NCBI GenBank assembly: GCA_900170005.1
Contig: LT827128.1
Span: 3,034,168-3,098,167, forward strand
Length of the DNA: 64,000 bases
Direction: 5' to 3'
Source of the DNA: Gordonibacter massiliensis (ex Traore et al. 2017)
Lineage (GTDB): Bacteria; Actinomycetota; Coriobacteriia; Coriobacteriales; Eggerthellaceae
Shown: positions 59,868-64,000 of the stretch, piece after piece
Layout of the letters: the number at the start of each line of letters is the position of its first letter
Numbering within the stretch: position 1 is the first letter of the stretch
The notes under the pieces: model-generated
Seen by the model: only the letters and a program-made list of their open reading frames with translations
Databases searched by the model: none
Told to the model about the DNA's origin: nothing
Position numbers and translations under genes: made by a program

Positions 59868-62525
59868 ATGACCGTATCGAAGAGTATAGACCGCCGCCAG
59901 TTCTGCAAAGGCGCCGCCGCGGCAACCGCCGCGTTCGGAGCCCTATCGCTGGCAGGCTGCGCAGAGGGCAATCTGACGGAAACAGGCGAGGCCGTCGGCT
60001 CCGCCGAGGCTTTCGTGGCGAATGAGAAGGACGCGGAATGGGTCTCCGTGCCGTGCTGGCACAACTGCGGCGGCCGGTGCCTGAACAAGGTGCTCGTGAA
60101 GGACGGCGTGGTGCTGCGCCAGAAGACCGACGACACCCACGAGGACAGCTGGGACTGGCCCCAGTCGCGCGGTTGCCTGCGCGGCCGCTCGGTGCAGCAG
60201 CAGGTGTTCGGCGCCGACCGCTTGAAGTACCCCATGAAGCGCAAGCACTGGGAGCCGCTTACCGGCGGCGACAAGAGCCTGCGCGGTCGCGATGAGTGGG
60301 TGCGCATCAGCTGGGACGAGGCGCTCGATTACGTTGCCGCTGAGTTGAAGAACGCCAAGGAGAAGTACGGCAACCGCTCGATCTTCTATATGAACATGGC
60401 CAACTTGGAAGGTGTTCTCGGCGGGGTTCTGGGAGCTTTCGGCGGATACGCCGACGTGTGCGGCACCCAATCAGGTGGCACCTTCCAATACCCGACGATG
60501 CCGTTCGGTTTGGTCTACGGCGGCCTCAACGACCGCTACGACATCCTGAACGCCGACTACCACATTTTATGGGGCCACAATGCGGCATGGTGTGCGTTCG
60601 GCAATCCGTCGTATTACCTCAAGCACTTCAAAAAAAGCGGTGTTAAATACGTGTTCGTCGGCCCTGAATTCAACGCGACGGCCAGCTTTGTCGATGCGGA
60701 ATGGATTCCAACGCGTCCGGGTACCGACACCGCCCTCATCCTGGGCATCGCGCATTCCATGATCACGCGCGACGATAACGGATCGCTCATAGATTGGGAC
60801 TTCCTCGACCGCTGCACGGTGGGCTTCGACGCCGACCACATGCCGGCGGATGCCAAGACCGACGAGAACTTCCGCGACTACGTCATGGGAAAGTACGACG
60901 GCGTAGAGAAAACGCCCGAATGGGCGAGCGAGATCTGCGGCACGCCGGTCGACAAGATACACCGCTTGGCCGACATACTCAGCTGCAAGAACAACTGCTA
61001 TTTCTCCACCAACGGTGCTCCTGCGCGCAACAAGGGTGCGGAAAACTATCCGCAGGCATTCATGACGTTGGCGTGCTTGGGCGGGCATATCGGGAAGTCG
61101 GGCAATGCCTGCGCTCTCGATATGAACTACTCTTCCTTCAACCGAGGTCCCAACTTGGTGCAACCGGTGGACGGAAGGGTGCCCTGGCAGGGTTCGATTG
61201 ACATGAACCCCGTGGATGACGTGCTGCAGTGCGGCGAGATGTGGAACACCATCCTCACAGGCAAGTACACGTATACCGGACATCACACGAGGGCCAAGTA
61301 CAAGGCTCCGGAAGAGCGCGAGATCGACATTCGCGTGATCGTAAGCGATCAGCACAATTTCCTTCAAACCCAGTCTCACATGAGCGAGGGCATCGAGGCG
61401 TTCCGCAAGGTCGACTTCGTGTTCTCTTTAGCCTACGTCATGAAGACCGATGCCCGGTATGCGGACATAGTGTTACCTATCGCCACGCGTTGGGAATACA
61501 ACAAGAATTCCTTCTACGACACGATGATGGACAAAGAAAACGGTTTTGCACATCGCAAAGCAGTCGACCCCTTGTTCGAATCAAAGACCGATTGGAATAT
61601 CGCTAAAGGATTGTGCGAACGTCTTGGCGTCGATTGGGGCAAGCTTTGCCCCGATACCGACGATCAGATGTGGATGAACGCCATGGCGAAGACCACCGTC
61701 ATGAACGAGGCGGGTAAGTACGAGCCGCTGCTCACCATCGCGCAGGAGGACTACGAACGCTACAACGTCATCGGCACGCCGCAGGAGGGGCGCATCCCCT
61801 TGGAGAAGTTCCTGGACGACGGTGTGTACCGCGTGAAGCGATCAGCCGACGACCCGTTCGTGCATATTCAGTACAAGAAGTTCCGCGAAGATCCTGATGC
61901 CAATCCAATCGCTACGACGGCCAGCGGCAAGCTCGAGATATACTGCCAGGCCAAAGGAGACGTGTTCGCGCTTATCAACAAAGGCATCGATCGATATGAG
62001 GACATCTCCCCCCTGCCGAAATACGTGGAGCAACACGAGGGCTATACTGACAGCTTCACCGACTGGGAGAAAAAAGTACGGGGGCCGTATCCGTTCCAGA
62101 TGACGCATGTGCACTACCTGCGTCGCGCGCATTCCGATATGGACAATCTGCCGTGGGCACGCGAGGCGATGACCAATCCCGTGTTTATCAACAAGGATGA
62201 TGCCGCTGCCAAGGGTATTAGCAATGGTGACATCATTCTTGTTCGCAACGACAACGGTTCGTTCATCCGTCCCGCCTCGGTGAGCCGCACGATCATGCCG
62301 GGCGTTATTCTCGTGCCCCATGGTGCCGGTGTGCGCATCGACGAGGAATCGGGCATCGACAAAGCGGGCGCTGACAACATGATGACCAGTTCTTGCAAGG
62401 AGACGTCCGCAGGTCTCAACGGCTGGAACACTACGTTGGTCGACTACGAGAAGTACACCGGAAATATCGAGCTTCTGCCCGACTGTGAGTGGCCGCTCGA
62501 GATTCCGCTGCCGGACGAGGAATAG
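59868..62525 (+). CDS. DMSO-reductase-family catalytic subunit (DmsA-like)
   Basis: 885 residues. Tat motif DRRQFCKGAAAA with a possible lipobox SLAGC (Cys31). [4Fe-4S] ligands C63, C67, C71 and C103 (CWHNCGGRC, RGCLRG) match the DmsA type. CGTQSGGTFQY lies where the molybdenum ligand region is expected, with Ser as candidate. GHIGKSGNA and the C-terminal HGAGVRI are typical. Larger than DmsA of enterobacteria. Terminal electron acceptor unknown; Eggerthella relatives use such enzymes on varied organic substrates. ATG 59868 has GAGAGGAG. Confidence 0.9.
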   Translation: MTVSKSIDRRQFCKGAAAATAAFGALSLAGCAEGNLTETGEAVGSAEAFVANEKDAEWVSVPCWHNCGGRCLNKVLVKDGVVLRQKTDDTHEDSWDWPQSRGCLRGRSVQQQVFGADRLKYPMKRKHWEPLTGGDKSLRGRDEWVRISWDEALDYVAAELKNAKEKYGNRSIFYMNMANLEGVLGGVLGAFGGYADVCGTQSGGTFQYPTMPFGLVYGGLNDRYDILNADYHILWGHNAAWCAFGNPSYYLKHFKKSGVKYVFVGPEFNATASFVDAEWIPTRPGTDTALILGIAHSMITRDDNGSLIDWDFLDRCTVGFDADHMPADAKTDENFRDYVMGKYDGVEKTPEWASEICGTPVDKIHRLADILSCKNNCYFSTNGAPARNKGAENYPQAFMTLACLGGHIGKSGNACALDMNYSSFNRGPNLVQPVDGRVPWQGSIDMNPVDDVLQCGEMWNTILTGKYTYTGHHTRAKYKAPEEREIDIRVIVSDQHNFLQTQSHMSEGIEAFRKVDFVFSLAYVMKTDARYADIVLPIATRWEYNKNSFYDTMMDKENGFAHRKAVDPLFESKTDWNIAKGLCERLGVDWGKLCPDTDDQMWMNAMAKTTVMNEAGKYEPLLTIAQEDYERYNVIGTPQEGRIPLEKFLDDGVYRVKRSADDPFVHIQYKKFREDPDANPIATTASGKLEIYCQAKGDVFALINKGIDRYEDISPLPKYVEQHEGYTDSFTDWEKKVRGPYPFQMTHVHYLRRAHSDMDNLPWAREAMTNPVFINKDDAAAKGISNGDIILVRNDNGSFIRPASVSRTIMPGVILVPHGAGVRIDEESGIDKAGADNMMTSSCKETSAGLNGWNTTLVDYEKYTGNIELLPDCEWPLEIPLPDEE

Positions 62526-62538
62526 GGGGTAACTCGCT

Positions 62539-63123
62539 ATGGGACAGATGGGATTCTATTTCGACGCCGATAACTGCATCGGCTGCCACTGCTGCCAAGT
62601 GGCATGCAAGGACGTGAACCGCCTCGAGGTGGGCACCGACTTTCGCCACGTCAAGAGCTACACTACCGGTTCGGGTTGGGACGTGCATATGTACCACACG
62701 TCCATCGCTTGCAACCATTGCGCCGATCCCGCCTGCGTGAAGAACTGCCCGACGGGCGCCATGTACAAGGACGCGGACACCGGTCTCGTGCTGCACCACG
62801 ACGACCAGTGCATCGGTTGTCGCAGCTGTGTTATGGCCTGCCCGTACGGCGAACCGGTTCTTATCGAGGAGTTGGGCGTCGTGCGCAAGTGCGACGCGTG
62901 CGCCGGACTGCGCGCCCAAGGGGAGCAACCGTCGTGCGTGGCGTCGTGCCCCCAGCGCGTGCTGGAGTTCGGCGATCTCGATGAGCTGCGCAAAGCCCAT
63001 GCGGATGCCAATCTCACGTCAGACTGCTACGTGCTGCCGGATTCGTCGCAGACGAACCCGAGCCTGCTGATGGAAATCAAGGACTGCATGCTCGACGAGG
63101 ACTGCGATCCTCTCGTGTTGTAA
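62539..63123 (+). CDS. DmsB-like four-cluster ferredoxin subunit 2
   Basis: 194 residues. Cysteine groups CIGCHCCQVAC, CNHCADPACVKNCP, CIGCRSCVMACPYG, and CDAC with CVASCP. Trp or Cys at the fourth position could not be judged. It lies 13 bases after the DmsA stop with GGGGGT upstream and moves electrons from DmsC to DmsA. A repeat element separates it from the TorD gene. Confidence 0.92.
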   Translation: MGQMGFYFDADNCIGCHCCQVACKDVNRLEVGTDFRHVKSYTTGSGWDVHMYHTSIACNHCADPACVKNCPTGAMYKDADTGLVLHHDDQCIGCRSCVMACPYGEPVLIEELGVVRKCDACAGLRAQGEQPSCVASCPQRVLEFGDLDELRKAHADANLTSDCYVLPDSSQTNPSLLMEIKDCMLDEDCDPLVL

Positions 63124-63207
63124 GAGTTGCCGAGCGCCCCAAAAGGTGCCCGACCCCCTTTGGAGCGCTCCTTTTGGGGCCCTACGGCTGGATCGCGGCT
63201 ATCCACC

Positions 63208-63289
63208 CGTAGGGCAAGGGCCCTGCCCTTGCCGTCGATCTGCGAAAACGTTGCCTGTTAAGCGGCAAGGGCAGGGCCCTTGCCCTACG
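63208..63289. repeat. REPIN-like inverted repeat, family B copy 2
   Basis: 27-base perfect arms (63208-63234, 63263-63289), spacer of 28 bases resembling that of copy 1 (TCGAYCTGSGAAAAYGT). The inner base change GGGCTC to GGGCCC in the left arm is matched by GAGCCC to GGGCCC in the right arm. It lies inside the DmsB-TorD gap. Confidence 0.8.
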
Positions 63290-63352
63290 GAGTGGTTATC
63301 CGGGAGCATGCGTTGGGGCGGCTCCGATGCGGTCCGCTTAAGAAGGAGGGGC

Positions 63353-64000
63353 ATGACCATGGTGACAGCGATGAGCGAAGAGAACGAGGCGCGCTTGTAC
63401 GGGCGGGCTTTCCTGTACGAGATGGCGCATACGGTTTTCGGCGGCGAGCCGAACGAGGCGCTGTTCGAGGCGCTCTGCTCGCCTGCGTGCCTCGGCACGC
63501 TGCAGGACATGCGTCGCGAGGGCGCGGCCCTTGCGCGTTTGGCGGACTTCTGCGAGTGCATGGACGCCGACCCGGAGGCGCGGGCGGCCGAACTCGAGCG
63601 GAGCGTATCGGATTTCAACCGCGTGATCGCAGGTTTGGGTGCCAATCGGGAGTCGTTCCCGTGGGAGTCCGCCTATACCAGCAGCAAGCGGCTGCTATTC
63701 CAGGTGGAAACCCTCGAGGTGCGCAACGCCTACCGCGCCTTTGGGTACCAACCCGAGCTGTACCCCCGCGTGGCCGACGACCATCTGGCGCTGGAGTGCG
63801 CGTTCATGGCCGCCTTGGCGAAGGCGATGCTCGAAGTTGAGGACGAGGCCGAGCGGGACCGTCTCTTGGCGGGTCAGGAGGATTTCCTGGCGAACCACGT
63901 TCTGAAGTGGATCGAAGACTACGCGCGCGACCTGCACGAAGACGCGCCTGGCGGCCTGTACGACCTGACGGTGGCCGCTCTGGTCGAGTATGCGGCAACG
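63353..64000 (+). CDS. TorD-family molybdoenzyme chaperone 2, 3' truncated by window
   Basis: 216 codons visible with no stop. ARLYGRAFLYEMAHTVFGGEPNEALFEAL, LLFQVETLEVRNAYRAFGYQ and FLANHVLKWIEDYARDL are TorD features (the latter is the conserved H-x3-W motif region). ATG 63353 has AAGGAGGGG. Presumably specific for the DmsA-like protein of this operon. Confidence 0.88.
   Translation, partial: MTMVTAMSEENEARLYGRAFLYEMAHTVFGGEPNEALFEALCSPACLGTLQDMRREGAALARLADFCECMDADPEARAAELERSVSDFNRVIAGLGANRESFPWESAYTSSKRLLFQVETLEVRNAYRAFGYQPELYPRVADDHLALECAFMAALAKAMLEVEDEAERDRLLAGQEDFLANHVLKWIEDYARDLHEDAPGGLYDLTVAALVEYAAT

Noticed and set aside
1-64000. tRNA or rRNA genes
   Set aside because: No T-loop GGTTCGAATCC-type string with a matching acceptor stem was found, and no rRNA-like stretch.

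Overview
The window is GC-rich (roughly two thirds G+C by eye) and gene-dense. Starts are mostly ATG or GTG with a few TTG, behind strong AGGAGG-type ribosome binding sites. The content points to an anaerobic Coriobacteriia genome of the Eggerthellaceae (Eggerthella-like), by inference only: two DMSO-reductase-family molybdoenzyme operons with their TorD-type chaperones, an oxygen-independent ribonucleotide reductase with its activase, a PPi-type phosphofructokinase, a RecJ-RecQ fusion, and many ECF sigma/anti-sigma pairs. No rRNA, tRNA, CRISPR array, transposase or prophage gene was recognised.

Layout. 1-13.1 kb: start of a cystine/dicarboxylate-type symporter, a C69 dipeptidase, a MATE exporter behind a promoter plus structured leader plus terminator, a divergent nitroreductase/HxlR pair, a Cys-rich DUF3795 protein, an M50-like membrane protease with a MmcQ-like protein, a TetR regulator with palindromic operators and its MFS exporter, a GH3 lipoprotein and a phosphofructokinase. 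13.6-18.9 kb: a two-gene operon of unknown function, a Hint-domain protein followed by a 1248-residue LamG/transmembrane protein. 20.7-29.2 kb: nrdD (with a C-terminal glutaredoxin-like domain) and nrdG, separated by an AT-rich cassette (35-bp palindrome, promoter, three-helix RNA, DUF1016 nuclease) and by a sigma/anti-sigma pair; a paralogous pair lies beyond nrdG. 29.3-35.2 kb: GntR-SPFH module, then a TorD, PsrA/PhsA-like, FeS and NrfD operon. 35.3-40.5 kb: third sigma/anti-sigma pair, DMT exporter, HTH plus binding-domain regulator. 40.7-47.4 kb: RecJ-RecQ, RelA, MBL hydrolase. 47.5-49.3 kb: accessory island with two inverted-repeat elements, an 11-bp helically phased repeat array and an AbiEi/DUF559-like endonuclease gene. 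49.3-57.6 kb: NarK-type transporter, Pit plus DUF47, TRIC channel, phospholipase C-like protein, UMF1 MFS, second GntR-SPFH module. 57.6-64 kb: an orphan NrfD gene and a second molybdoenzyme operon (DmsC, DmsA, DmsB, TorD) that runs off the end.

How it fits together. The respiratory genes export Tat-folded molybdoenzymes and pass electrons from quinol through NrfD/DmsC and ferredoxin-like subunits. NrdD/NrdG supply dNTPs without oxygen. The three ECF systems probably sense envelope or extracellular signals. Several families of hairpin-forming dispersed repeats (REPIN-like) punctuate the intergenic regions, and some copies carry compensatory changes in both arms.

The best candidates for something undescribed are the Hint/LamG operon, the RNA-palindrome-DUF1016 cassette, the 11-bp repeat array beside the endonuclease gene, and the duplicated GntR-SPFH module.
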